DNA of 64,000 bases from NCBI RefSeq assembly GCF_000711825.1, contig NZ_JONJ01000014.1, positions 35,712 to 99,711 on the forward strand. The letters are read 5' to 3'. The stretch's first letter is position 1; each line of letters begins with the position of its first letter. Shown piece after piece: positions 1-7,667 of this stretch. The translations under genes and the position numbers were made by a program. Source of the DNA: [Clostridium] aminophilum DSM 10710 (GTDB lineage Bacteria > Bacillota > Clostridia > Lachnospirales > Lachnospiraceae). The notes below the pieces were generated by a model, which did not search any database, was not told the origin of the DNA, and saw nothing but the letters and a program-made list of their open reading frames with translations.

Positions 1-7
1 CCTTGAA

Positions 8-1336
8 ATGAGTGTTCGTACCTTTACTTCAGAACGACTCAAAAAGAAGATTACCTTTACTAAGAGGAAATTTGAAGATTATCCGAAATACATTATTTCC
101 AAGGACTATACATTACGTAGACGTCTTTCCGGAGAAACCGAACCGGGGTTTATCATGCGCCAGCTCGATGGAAAGAAACATGATATCTCTTTTTTGGATC
201 TCCAAGGCGAAATGAGATTTGACAAATGTAAGGTTGGGGTTTTGTTGAAAGCGATTGAAGCGTTTAACTTGCAATACGAATCTCTCGCCTTGATTAAATT
301 CGTGGATATACAGGAGTCTGGAAGGCTTGATTTTAAAAAGAGGGCAGCAAAAGAAAATTCTAAAAGGATTCAGGAACTGCTGAAATCATTTGGCGTACAT
401 ATCGTTGATCAGATTGATGATGTGTATTCTAAGCAGTTTGTTGAAACATTACAGTCATTGTTGCTTCAAAAATATGATGTTCTTTCATCTTTTGGGAAAA
501 GAATTAAAAAAGATAAGCTCAATATATGTGTGATCCATAATAGGGAGTATTATGAAGGTATTTCGGATCCCTACGATAAAAAAATACCAAGAGTAGCTCT
601 TCAACATGTGACATTGGAGGATTTTGCGAAAGATGCTCAATTTGCAATTGCTACGGTGGTTCACGAGGTTCTGATAAAAAGGGATTTAGAAGAAGGAAGA
701 ATCACATTATTTCATTGGGATACACTTGGATTAAAGGAAGACATATCTTTTGGCGCAGAAGCGAAGCTGGAGGAAGAAACAAAGTATTTCTTTATGAAAA
801 TTCATCCGGATGGATCCTTTGTTATCCAGGAACAGGAATTTAATCTGTTTGAAATGAATGAGTATACCGATTGTGTGAACATTTTTGAGGATGCGAAAAC
901 TAAAGGGGAGAATGTCAAAGGGCTTATCCGTGACAAGCAGGGAAGAATCAATATCATAAAAGATACTGGCATCATTACACTGCCAGAGGCGGATGAGATA
1001 AAAGAATTATTAGCATCAGGGGATTCGAATCTTCGTGGAAAAGAACGACGGGAAGATCTGCTTTCTTCGTGTTTGGACATTAAAACTTACATGGAAGATG
1101 GTAAGCAGTATTATTATGTTGGAACGATCGGTGATGGTTTGCGCTGGAAAATTCCGCACGCAGCCAATGTAAGGTGTATCGAGGCATATAATGGAGCGCC
1201 ACTGATGTTTGAACAACTTCTACCAACGATGAATGTTACTTTTGTCCACAATGGACAGCTGACTGTTCTTCCATTCCCGTTTAAATATCTGCGAGAATAT
1301 ATCGAAAGTCTCAGGGATAAGTATAATTCGAAATAA
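8..1336 (+). CDS. Unrecognised protein, possibly 5'-truncated by the window edge
   Basis: A 442-residue open frame whose codons remain open to the window edge upstream of the first ATG, so the true start may lie outside. It has no signal peptide and no membrane segment. The N-terminal third is basic (many Lys/Arg). The middle carries alternating hydrophobic strands, including ICVIHNREYY near residue 174 and RVALQHVTLEDF near residue 196. The C-terminal part is rich in aromatic and charged residues. I do not recognise a family and assign no function. Composition is AT-rich like the following 2 kb. The gene ends at a clear terminator, so it is probably transcribed as a unit. Neighbouring gene debris suggests an accessory region where defence or mobile functions would be plausible, but that is inference only. 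Confidence 0.6.
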   Translation: MSVRTFTSERLKKKITFTKRKFEDYPKYIISKDYTLRRRLSGETEPGFIMRQLDGKKHDISFLDLQGEMRFDKCKVGVLLKAIEAFNLQYESLALIKFVDIQESGRLDFKKRAAKENSKRIQELLKSFGVHIVDQIDDVYSKQFVETLQSLLLQKYDVLSSFGKRIKKDKLNICVIHNREYYEGISDPYDKKIPRVALQHVTLEDFAKDAQFAIATVVHEVLIKRDLEEGRITLFHWDTLGLKEDISFGAEAKLEEETKYFFMKIHPDGSFVIQEQEFNLFEMNEYTDCVNIFEDAKTKGENVKGLIRDKQGRINIIKDTGIITLPEADEIKELLASGDSNLRGKERREDLLSSCLDIKTYMEDGKQYYYVGTIGDGLRWKIPHAANVRCIEAYNGAPLMFEQLLPTMNVTFVHNGQLTVLPFPFKYLREYIESLRDKYNSK

Positions 1337-1347
1337 ACAGTTCAAGA

Positions 1348-1378
1348 AGAGTCGTGTAATAGCGGCTCTCCTTTTTTT
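1348..1378 (+). terminator. Rho-independent terminator after the first gene
   Basis: A 7-bp stem (1348-1354 with 1363-1369, one G-T pair) is followed by seven T residues, 12 bases after the stop codon. Confidence 0.7.
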
Positions 1379-1578
1379 GGCCAGGAGGATCAGATCCGGA
1401 AGAGGGGATTCAGCTGACGTTGGCATCTTCGGTTTGGGAGATGGTTCGTTATTGTAAAACAATTCATTGAGCAATCCCAAAATCAAATAGAAGAAATATA
1501 GAAAACTATATTTATTTCGATTCCGGTCCCTCTATGATAATATTAAAATGTGTTGTTTGTTTTATTTGAGGTGAAAAA

Positions 1579-1792
1579 ATGAAAGTAAGCTATAACAAAT
1601 AAAGGACAAGAGATAGAAGAAAAACTTGCATTGCCCCTTGATTGGCAAAAGTTGGATGGAAAAAAGGCTTCAAGAATTCTATACCGTATTCCAGGGTTAA
1701 ACTTTGACGATCATTCCAATTATGATGTTCTAATGAATGAGATGATCGATAAAGCGGTTCTGTTTTCCAGAGTCTTTAAAAGATACATATAG
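1579..1792 (+). pseudogene. Frameshifted remnant of a DUF4268-like domain
   Basis: An ATG with a GAGGTG ribosome binding site reads MKVSYNK and then stops at 1600. In the next frame the sequence continues open from about 1601 to a stop at 1792, reading residues such as LALPLDWQKLDGKKASRI and ending FSRVFKRYI. The W-x-x-L-x-x-KKAxRI pattern and the F-x-x-VF-x-x-YI ending resemble the short C-terminal DUF4268 module found alone or fused to nuclease-like proteins. One base change in the A-rich stretch near 1595-1603 would join both parts into a protein of about 70 residues. It is best read as a decayed gene. Family assignment is from memory of the motif pattern and is tentative. Confidence 0.4.
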
Positions 1793-1880
1793 CTTGTAAA
1801 GTCAGACAATATAAAAGAAGTAAACAGATTCCGTGGATTATTCACGATTATGATGTAAATGTGTTTAGGAGGAAATTAGA

Positions 1881-2063
1881 ATGGCTAAGAACGAAAGATT
1901 TGAAAAGGTATACACTCAGGGGACACTTAATATCACTGAGATCTGGGTAGACAGGGAAACGGGGATAAACTATATGTATCACTGTAGCGGCAATGCCGGT
2001 GGCCTTACACCGCTTCTGGATCGCGAGGGGAAACCGATTATCAGTACAGTTTTGAACAGTTGA
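1881..2063 (+). CDS. DUF6440-like small protein
   Basis: A complete 60-residue protein with a strong AGGAGG ribosome binding site about 9 bases before the ATG. It has the pattern of the DUF6440 family: an N-terminal RFEKVYTQGT segment, then WVDRETGINYMYHCSG, then GGLTPLLDREGKP near the C-terminus, at about the usual length of the family. It is soluble with no membrane segment. The function of the family is not known. It stands alone between the DUF4268-like remnant and a GNAT gene, without an evident operon partner. The 180 bases after it hold no gene I can support. Confidence 0.75.
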   Translation: MAKNERFEKVYTQGTLNITEIWVDRETGINYMYHCSGNAGGLTPLLDREGKPIISTVLNS

Positions 2064-2240
2064 AAACGTTTTACCGTATTTTGGGGAAAACCATAAGAGC
2101 GAGAAGCGTTCACTTCAAAAACGCCGAAGCAAAAAATGTGAGGAACTTATAGAACTTCGGGTAACGGATGAAATGGCACCTGCCGAACACACTCGCTCTG
2201 ATTTGAGAGATAATCAGGGTAAAGGAGAGAATGGTTTTTT

Positions 2241-2738
2241 ATGAAGATCAGACATTCTACGGAACAGGATTTCGATCGAATGATGGAGATATACAGCTAT
2301 GCGAGAACGTATATGGCAGAGCATGGAAATCCCAACCAATGGGGACCGACCAACTGGCCGCCGGAAACTCTGATCCATAACGATATTCATGACGGCAACA
2401 GTTATGTATGCGTCAATGATGACGGTAAGGTCGTGGGAACATTTTTCTTCCGTTATGGGAAGGACATTGAGCCGACCTATTGCGGGATCACAGATGGTTC
2501 GTGGCTTGATAACAGTCCCTACGGTGTCATCCATAGAATCGCCGGAGACGGCTCCGAAAAGGGGATCGGGGCGTTCTGCATCAACTGGGCGTATGAGCAG
2601 TGCGGTCATCTGAGAATCGATACCCATGGCGATAATATTGTCATGCAGAATCTTGTCAGGAAGTTGGGCTTTGTACATTGCGGGACAATTTATGTGGAAG
2701 AGGATCATTATCCCCGACTGGCCTTTGAAAAAAAGTGA
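2241..2738 (+). CDS. GNAT family N-acetyltransferase
   Basis: A 165-residue protein with the layout of GNAT acyl-CoA N-acyltransferases: N-terminal strand and helix (MKIRHSTEQDFDRMMEIY), a central strand DDGKVVGTFFFRYG near residues 55-68, the acetyl-CoA loop region around residues 97-110 (IHRIAGDGSEKGIGAF), and the C-terminal signature NIVMQNLVRKLGFVHCGTIY that closes the fold. The early NPNQWGPTNWPPETL segment is common in small GNAT proteins of gut Firmicutes. It would transfer an acetyl group to a primary amine; the substrate cannot be told. An AAAGGAGAG ribosome binding site lies upstream. Its stop codon is immediately followed by a truncated radical SAM frame, suggesting a deletion joint just after it. 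Confidence 0.85.
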   Translation: MKIRHSTEQDFDRMMEIYSYARTYMAEHGNPNQWGPTNWPPETLIHNDIHDGNSYVCVNDDGKVVGTFFFRYGKDIEPTYCGITDGSWLDNSPYGVIHRIAGDGSEKGIGAFCINWAYEQCGHLRIDTHGDNIVMQNLVRKLGFVHCGTIYVEEDHYPRLAFEKK

Positions 2739-2739
2739 A

Positions 2740-3093
2740 ATGTTCATTGATTCTTACTGTGACGGGATAAACATCGCCATGGAGACTGCAATTAACGTCC
2801 CACGTGAAAATCTCGAAGCCGTTATGGACAGGATAGACCGTTTTTTTATTGATGTAAAAACGTTGAACGGCCGTATTTACAGGGAATATACCGGAAAAGA
2901 CAACGATCAGGTCCTTCAGAATCTTCAATTGCTGGTGGACAAATGCCCGGAAAAGATCGGGATAAGAGTGCCGATGATCAAGGGGTATAATGATCGGGCC
3001 GACTGTGAGCAAACAAAAAGGCTGCTTACGGAAATGGGTATCGAAGACATCGAGATTTTTAAATATAGAACCGGGCTGAGCGATGAAGTATAG
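2740..3093 (+). pseudogene. C-terminal fragment of a radical SAM glycyl-radical-enzyme activase
   Basis: The frame from 2740 to 3093 reads like the distal half of a PflA-type activating enzyme. It has MAMETAINVP-like text (ETAINVPRENLEAVMDRID), then FFIDVKTLNGRIYREYTGKD, NLQLLVDKC and GIRVPMIKGYNDRADCEQT. These match the second half of the radical SAM barrel in that family. The N-terminal half, including the CxxxCxxC iron-sulfur motif, is absent, so the product could not be catalytic. It begins right after the GNAT stop codon with no ribosome binding site. I interpret it as a relic left by a deletion. No glycyl radical enzyme gene is visible nearby. Confidence 0.7.
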
Positions 3094-3158
3094 GGAATAT
3101 GGAAGCTAAATGGATAATCACACTTCCGAAATATTTGAACAGAGAAACGGACGGTATG

Positions 3159-3191
3159 TAAACGGCATATAAACAGCATATAAACGGCATG
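3159..3191. repeat. Three 11-bp tandem repeats upstream of the GGDEF gene
   Basis: TAAACGGCATA, TAAACAGCATA and TAAACGGCATG are directly adjacent and are followed by a short ACATATGT palindrome at about 3198. The 11-bp spacing is close to one DNA helical turn. Confidence 0.7.
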
Positions 3192-3275
3192 TAATAACAT
3201 ATGTTATGGTGCGAAGTGCCATGATATGTTAAAATAGAAAAAGACACGCAGATCAATCAGGAACGGCAGAAAGAG

Positions 3276-5396
3276 TTGAAGAATTACATGAAGAAAAAGA
3301 TTGATTTTTCGCGATTTTACATGGCCTGTACCGTTTTTTTTACCCTGATTTTTGTTATGCTGTTTTGCCGTGTTTCATGGGCAGCAGAGCAGACAGTAAA
3401 GGTCGCTTTTTTTGAGGGTGAAAATTTTTTAACAGAAGACGACAACGGCCATAAACAGGGCTATGCATATGATTATCTCCAGATGATATCCTACTATACA
3501 GACTGGAAATATGAATATGTATACGGTACCTGGACGGAACTTCTGGAGCAGTTTTACCGCGGGGAAATTGATCTCATGCCCGGACTGACCAAGACAGCGG
3601 AGCGGGAGGAAAAAGCTTTCTTTCCGGGATATCCGATGGGTGTCGAGAGTTATTATATCTATGCACATGCGGATGATCCGCTGGTACAGCTCAGAGGTTC
3701 GTCTTTTGACGGACATGTGATCGGCATTAACAGAAACTCTTACCAGTATGATCTTCTGAAAAAATGGATCCGGGAAGAAGCGCCGGGCGCCCAGATCCGG
3801 CTGTTTGACGGGAATGAGTCCAGGCAGAAGGCATTTTCCTCCGGTGAGACACAGGAAACCGTCACAACTGCGCTGAATATCAGTTACGGGATGAACATGA
3901 TTCCGGTCAAATGGATCGGTGGATCGGATTATTATCTCGCGGTTTCCAAAAACAGACCGGATCTCTTGGGAAAACTGGACTCTGCGTTGGGTGAAATTGT
4001 GGCGATCAAACCGAATTTTACGAACCAGCTCATGGAAAAGTATTTTCAGGGCAATGCGGTCAGTATGTCGCTCTCGAGGGAGGAAAACCGGTATATCACG
4101 GAACATCCGGTTCTCCGAATCGGATACTTCGCAAATTATCTCCCGTTTTCCGGAAAAGACCCGGACGGAAATGTTCAGGGCGTGATCACGGACATTGTCA
4201 GCAATATGCTCCATTTTCTCGGGATTGAACGACGTGTCACACCGGTCTATATCAGCTATGATTCCATGGATGACATGCTGAAGGCGCTGAAAAACGGAGA
4301 GATCCAGGTGATGTTTCCGTGTGAGAACGATGTGACCATAGCAGAGGAAGAAGAGGTATTTCTGACGTCGGAATTGATCCGGGTTCCCATGTTTATGATT
4401 TTCCGCGGAGAATACCAGGAAGATATGGTGAAGCGGATTGCGGTGGTAAACGGAAACAACTTCCAGAAAAGGCTTTCAGAGAGATTGTATCCGGATGCGG
4501 AAACCGTTGAATGTGAGAGTACGGATGAGGGATTTCGGATTGTCGAAGCCGGAGATGCCGACGTGATGCTGGTAAATGAGACCGTGAAGGATGCGTATTT
4601 CAGCAAGGTGAGAAATCGCGTATTGAATACGTTTCCGATTCCGGAAAACAGAACGATCTGCATGGCGGTCAACCGGGGGAAAATCCCTTTGTATTCTCTT
4701 TTGGAGAGAGGAATTGCCGCGCTCCCGAAGAATTTTGTCATCACATCAACCTATGAGTATATCGGTGCCGGTTCGTCGTTTGATATCGATAATTTTATTC
4801 ACGAACATATCTATACGATTTTCATTGTCACAATTCTGACTGCGGTTCTGGTGATCGGATCGATATCGTATCTGATCATGAGCAGGAGAGAGAAGGCTGC
4901 GTATGACCGGATGGCACATACGGATAACATGACCGGACTGTGGAATCGACGGGCGTATGATGAGGATATGGAGCGCGTTGAGAAGAAAGACCTTCCGGCG
5001 GATGCCGTCTACATTTCTGCTGATCTCAATGAATTAAAACATTGTAATGACACGTTGGGACATGAGGCCGGGGATGAGATGATCCGGGCTGCCGCGGACG
5101 GGCTGAAGGAAGTTTTAAACCCCTATGGAAAAGTCTATCGGATCGGCGGCGATGAGTTTGCGGCGATGGTCCGGATTCCGCGGGAACGGCAAAAGGAGAT
5201 TCTGGAAGCTCTTTCGCAGGTGAAGAAAGACTGGACCGGTTCTGGCGGACAGCGTGTGTCGCTGTCTCTGGGAGTTGTGGCAGGGGATGAGATCCGAAAG
5301 CTAACTCTGCACGAAATTATTTCCGAGGCGGATCAGCGAATGTATGACAACAAGGCAGCTTACTATCAGCAGACCGGCCATGACCGGAGAAAGTAG
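3276..5396 (+). CDS. Membrane diguanylate cyclase with two periplasmic-binding-protein domains
   Basis: This is a receptor-type GGDEF protein of about 706 residues. A hydrophobic signal/anchor lies at residues 15-35. Two type-2 solute-binding (SBP_bac_3-like) domains follow, at roughly 42-260 and 275-495; they carry typical phrases such as GYAYDYLQMISYYTDWKYEY and GVITDIVSNMLHFLGI. A membrane helix (about 512-535) leads into a cytoplasmic GGDEF domain starting DNMTGLWNRRAYDED, with the catalytic GGDEF at 624-628. The RxxD inhibitory site usually found upstream of GGDEF is not present. It should make cyclic di-GMP in response to an extracellular amino-acid-like ligand. The start shown is a TTG; an ATG four codons later (3288) is equally possible. 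It is monocistronic, and 11-bp tandem repeats lie just upstream. Confidence 0.88.
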   Translation: MKNYMKKKIDFSRFYMACTVFFTLIFVMLFCRVSWAAEQTVKVAFFEGENFLTEDDNGHKQGYAYDYLQMISYYTDWKYEYVYGTWTELLEQFYRGEIDLMPGLTKTAEREEKAFFPGYPMGVESYYIYAHADDPLVQLRGSSFDGHVIGINRNSYQYDLLKKWIREEAPGAQIRLFDGNESRQKAFSSGETQETVTTALNISYGMNMIPVKWIGGSDYYLAVSKNRPDLLGKLDSALGEIVAIKPNFTNQLMEKYFQGNAVSMSLSREENRYITEHPVLRIGYFANYLPFSGKDPDGNVQGVITDIVSNMLHFLGIERRVTPVYISYDSMDDMLKALKNGEIQVMFPCENDVTIAEEEEVFLTSELIRVPMFMIFRGEYQEDMVKRIAVVNGNNFQKRLSERLYPDAETVECESTDEGFRIVEAGDADVMLVNETVKDAYFSKVRNRVLNTFPIPENRTICMAVNRGKIPLYSLLERGIAALPKNFVITSTYEYIGAGSSFDIDNFIHEHIYTIFIVTILTAVLVIGSISYLIMSRREKAAYDRMAHTDNMTGLWNRRAYDEDMERVEKKDLPADAVYISADLNELKHCNDTLGHEAGDEMIRAAADGLKEVLNPYGKVYRIGGDEFAAMVRIPRERQKEILEALSQVKKDWTGSGGQRVSLSLGVVAGDEIRKLTLHEIISEADQRMYDNKAAYYQQTGHDRRK

Positions 5397-5531
5397 AATG
5401 TGCGATTATATGACACGGCCAACTCGACAAGGTCCACGCCCCGGTGAGGTCCTGGCGACTGCCGCTGAACGTTTGAAATTCGCGAAACGTGTTTCGACTC
5501 GGTATTTGATCCTATCTTTGGAAAATGTGGA

Positions 5532-5566
5532 AATCACCCGGCGGGGAGCGCTCCGGCCGGGTGATT
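5532..5566 (+). other. Strong GC-rich hairpin downstream of the GGDEF gene
   Basis: An 11-bp perfect stem (5532-5542 with 5556-5566) lies about 135 bases after the stop codon. There is no clear T tract, so it may be a transcript end or a structural element. The stretch 5397-5531 before it holds no supported gene. Confidence 0.5.
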
Positions 5567-5632
5567 AGAATGATTAAAAATTTTGGATCAGAAGATCAGA
5601 AAATTTAGATCTGAAAATTTTGGAAAAAGTGC

Positions 5633-5661
5633 TTGCATTATCTGAAACGGGATGGTAATAT
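5633..5661 (+). promoter_or_regulatory. Sigma-A-type promoter of the tRNA-Leu pair
   Basis: TTGCAT and TAATAT are separated by 17 bp, ending about 42 bases before the first tRNA. Confidence 0.6.
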
Positions 5662-5702
5662 ATATGAGTCGATGCGAGAGCGCCGACGAAAAGAATAAAG
5701 AT

Positions 5703-5786
5703 GCGGAAGTGCTGGAATTGGCAGACAGGCAAGACTAAGGATCTTGTGTGCGTATACACGTGTGGGTTCAAGTCCCATCTTCCGCA
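5703..5786 (+). tRNA. tRNA-Leu, anticodon AAG
   Basis: An 84-base class II tRNA. The acceptor GCGGAAG pairs with CTTCCGC at the 3' end, followed by discriminator A. The anticodon stem CAAGA/TCTTG holds the loop CTAAGGA, giving anticodon AAG. A long variable arm and the T-arm motif GGGTTCAAGTCCC are present. The CCA end is not encoded. It lies 35 bases before a second tRNA-Leu and is probably co-transcribed with it. Confidence 0.93.
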
Positions 5787-5821
5787 GTTTTTATTTTTTT
5801 ATTCATTTTAATATGTGATAT

Positions 5822-5905
5822 GCAGAAGTGGCGGAATTGGCAGACGCGCACGGTTCAGGTCCGTGTGATCGCAAGATCTTGTGGGTTCAAGTCCCATCTT
5901 CTGCA
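5822..5905 (+). tRNA. tRNA-Leu, anticodon CAG
   Basis: An 84-base class II tRNA. The acceptor GCAGAAG pairs with CTTCTGC, then discriminator A. The anticodon stem CACGG/CCGTG encloses TTCAGGT, giving anticodon CAG. It has a long variable arm and the same T-arm as its neighbour. No CCA is encoded. The last 13 bases recur at 6068-6080, inside the repeat region that follows. Confidence 0.93.
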
Positions 5906-5911
5906 CGAATG

Positions 5912-5952
5912 AAAGAAACAAGGATAGGCGTTAAGCCTATCCTTGTTTCTTT
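5912..5952 (+). terminator. Terminator of the tRNA-Leu transcript
   Basis: A perfect 18-bp inverted repeat (5912-5929 with 5935-5952), whose right arm ends in TTTCTTT, begins six bases after the second tRNA. Confidence 0.85.
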
Positions 5953-5957
5953 ATGCG

Positions 5958-6160
5958 GCAGAGGAGATCCTTGAACCCAGATTCAAGGTCTCCTCGCCGC
6001 ATGGCGGCTTCGTCGGTCGGATCGACGGGAAAAAGGTCCATCGGACCTTTTTCTGAAACCGTCTCACCCCATCTTCTGCAGAGGAGAGTCATGAACCCAG
6101 ATTCAAGGTCTCCTCGCCGCATAGCGGCATCGTCGGTCGGATCGACGGGAAAAAGGTCCA
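5958..6160. repeat. 83-bp hairpin-forming element in two direct copies, 120 bp apart
   Basis: Copies at 5958-6040 and 6078-6160 are nearly identical. They differ mainly in five bases of the first stem (about 5968-5972) and two scattered bases. Each contains GAGGAGA and TCTCCTC arms that fold into a long hairpin around CCCAGA. The second copy follows a 13-base duplicate of the tRNA-Leu 3' end (6068-6080). On the minus strand the two copies encode a repeated peptide in one open frame, but there is no ribosome binding site, so I do not call a gene. Confidence 0.8.
6029..6053 (+). terminator. Perfect 11-bp hairpin with A and T tracts between the two repeat copies
   Basis: GAAAAAGGTCC at 6029-6039 pairs fully with 6043-6053 across a 3-base loop. 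The A/T tracts on both sides would let it terminate transcription in either direction. Confidence 0.6.
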
Positions 6161-6273
6161 ATAAAAGGTTATCAAAGTGATGAGAAAGCGGCGTATAATA
6201 GAACCAGAAGTCAAATGAATACCTGATGGTAGAAAAAAAGTGCTATGCTGCGGAAGAAAAAAGAGGAATCGAA

Positions 6274-6391
6274 ATGAGCTCATATTTCGGAATAGGGATT
6301 GTCGGTATAATGATACCGGAAGGACTACCAGCATTTTGAGCTTCCGACGGCAATCACTGAAAAATATGCGGAAGCTTATACGAAGGAATAG
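6274..6391 (+). pseudogene. Possible frameshifted small gene
   Basis: A GAGGAATCGAA ribosome binding site precedes ATG at 6274. That frame reads MSSYFGIGIVG and stops at about 6338. In another frame the sequence continues as KDYQHFELPTAITEKYAEAY and stops at 6391, just before the methyltransferase start. A single indel would join them into a product of about 40 residues. The family is not recognised. The rest of 6161-6400 shows no supported gene. Confidence 0.3.
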
Positions 6392-6403
6392 AGGTTTGAT
6401 TTG

Positions 6404-7015
6404 ATGTTTTGGAACAGGATTTCACCAATATATGATCTGTTTGAAAATCTGTATAACCGTAAAGTTTATACCGGAACCGGAAAGAAGGTCGCGGAACTGA
6501 TCGACCCGTCAGACGAAGTTCTCGAATGCGCCTGCGGAACCGGTGCGATCAGCATTTATGCTGCGCAGAAGTGCAGAAAACTCATTGCGACAGACTTTGC
6601 CCCGGGGATGCTTCGACAGGCCGCAAAGAAATGCCGAAAATACCCCAATGTCACCTTCCGGAAAGCAGATATTACCCATATCAGGTGTCGGGATGGCCGG
6701 TTTGACAAGGCGGTTGCAGGCAATGTGATTCATCTGCTCCCGGAACCGGAGAAGGCCTTACAGGAACTGGTGCGTGTGGTGAAACCGGGAGGAAAGATCA
6801 TTATCCCGACGTATATCAATTTGACGAAAGGTTCCGCAAGCGCTGCGGTAAAGTTCATTGCCCTGCTCGGTGCGGATTTCAGGAGGCAGTTTGACTTGAA
6901 TTCCTACAAATGCTTCTTTGAAGAAATGGGATACACCGGAGCAGAGTATTATGTGGTGGAGGGGCGAATGCCCTGTGCCATTGCGGTTATTACGAAAACG
7001 ATGCAGGCGACCTGA
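6404..7015 (+). CDS. Class I SAM-dependent methyltransferase
   Basis: A 203-residue Rossmann-fold methyltransferase of the UbiE/Methyltransf_11 type. Motif I is VLECACGTGAISIYAA near residues 44-59, the acidic residue after strand 2 is in LIATDFAPGMLRQA, motif II is FDKAVAGNVIHLLPEPEKAL, and motif III is VKPGGKIIIPTY. It transfers a methyl group from S-adenosylmethionine; the acceptor is unknown. An unusual point is Cys in place of the first Gly of the usual DxGxG loop. I use the ATG at 6404; an upstream in-frame TTG at 6401 is less likely. It follows a small broken frame whose stop region supplies the ribosome binding site. It is followed by 260 bases that hold the MerR promoter. Confidence 0.85.
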   Translation: MFWNRISPIYDLFENLYNRKVYTGTGKKVAELIDPSDEVLECACGTGAISIYAAQKCRKLIATDFAPGMLRQAAKKCRKYPNVTFRKADITHIRCRDGRFDKAVAGNVIHLLPEPEKALQELVRVVKPGGKIIIPTYINLTKGSASAAVKFIALLGADFRRQFDLNSYKCFFEEMGYTGAEYYVVEGRMPCAIAVITKTMQAT

Positions 7016-7148
7016 TATTCCGGACAGGATTTCATCATGATACGAATCACGAAACCAACATGTTTACGGGACACCGAATCCTGAAACGGAATCCTGTCAA
7101 TACACTGCTGATATTGATGCAGGACGGTAGGGCGGCATAAAAAAGGTA

Positions 7149-7179
7149 TTGACTTAGAGCTGACTCCAAGGTGTATAGT
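7149..7179 (+). promoter_or_regulatory. MerR-family promoter/operator with 19-bp spacer
   Basis: TTGACT (7149-7154) and TATAGT (7174-7179) are 19 bp apart. The spacer contains an imperfect dyad, CTTAGAG and CTCCAAG. This spacing and dyad are hallmarks of promoters activated by MerR-family regulators, and resemble those of the AdhR/NmlR group. It lies about 100 bases before the merR-type gene it probably controls. Confidence 0.85.
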
Positions 7180-7279
7180 GCAAATATCAGAGGCGTCAAT
7201 GATCGTGAGAGATGCAGTAAAAACGCAGTGAAAAACAGAAATAAAAACAGCGAAAACACAGGATAGAGGGCCTAAAGTC

Positions 7280-7654
7280 ATGACAATTAAAGAAGTATGC
7301 GAGAAATATCATCTTTCCCCGGATACGCTCAGATATTATGAACGCGTAGGGGTTATCCCGGAGGTTCATCGTACAGCGGCGGGTATCCGGAATTATCAGG
7401 AAGAGGATATCGGATGGGTTGAAAATGCGGTCTGTATGCGCGATGCGGGCGTTCCGGTGGAAATGCTGATCGAGTATGTAAGACTGTTTCAGCTTGGCGA
7501 CGGAACCATTGAGGCAAGAGCGAATCTTTTAAAAGAGGCCAGAGAACGGATTCTGGATGCAAAGAAGAAATATGACACTGCTCTGGAAAAACTCAATTAT
7601 AAGATCGGCCGTTACGAAATTGCACAGAAAACAGGCAAACTGACCTGGGAATAA
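7280..7654 (+). CDS. MerR-family regulator, AdhR/NmlR-like
   Basis: A 124-residue transcription factor with an N-terminal MerR winged helix (MTIKEVCEKYHLSPDTLRYYERVGVIP) and a C-terminal coiled coil (about 80-115). Cys52 in NAVCMRDAGVP is at the position of the reactive cysteine used by Bacillus AdhR to sense aldehydes; Cys7 is the only other cysteine. It lacks a large effector domain. It heads an operon with an alcohol dehydrogenase 13 bases downstream and a flavodoxin-like reductase. The upstream 19-bp-spacer promoter fits autoregulation and activation by this protein. Aldehyde or other electrophile stress as the signal is inferred from the family. Confidence 0.9.
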   Translation: MTIKEVCEKYHLSPDTLRYYERVGVIPEVHRTAAGIRNYQEEDIGWVENAVCMRDAGVPVEMLIEYVRLFQLGDGTIEARANLLKEARERILDAKKKYDTALEKLNYKIGRYEIAQKTGKLTWE

Positions 7655-7667
7655 GGAGGAATTCAAT

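Noticed and set aside
2064..2240. A small gene between the DUF6440 and GNAT genes
   Set aside because: All frames are short and none has a convincing ribosome binding site.
5532..5566. Terminator of the GGDEF gene
   Set aside because: The stem is strong but no T tract follows, so it is listed only as a hairpin.
5937..6161. A 74-codon minus-strand frame over the duplicated element beside tRNA-Leu
   Set aside because: The repeated peptide arises from the DNA repeat. There is no ribosome binding site, and the frame runs into the tRNA terminator.
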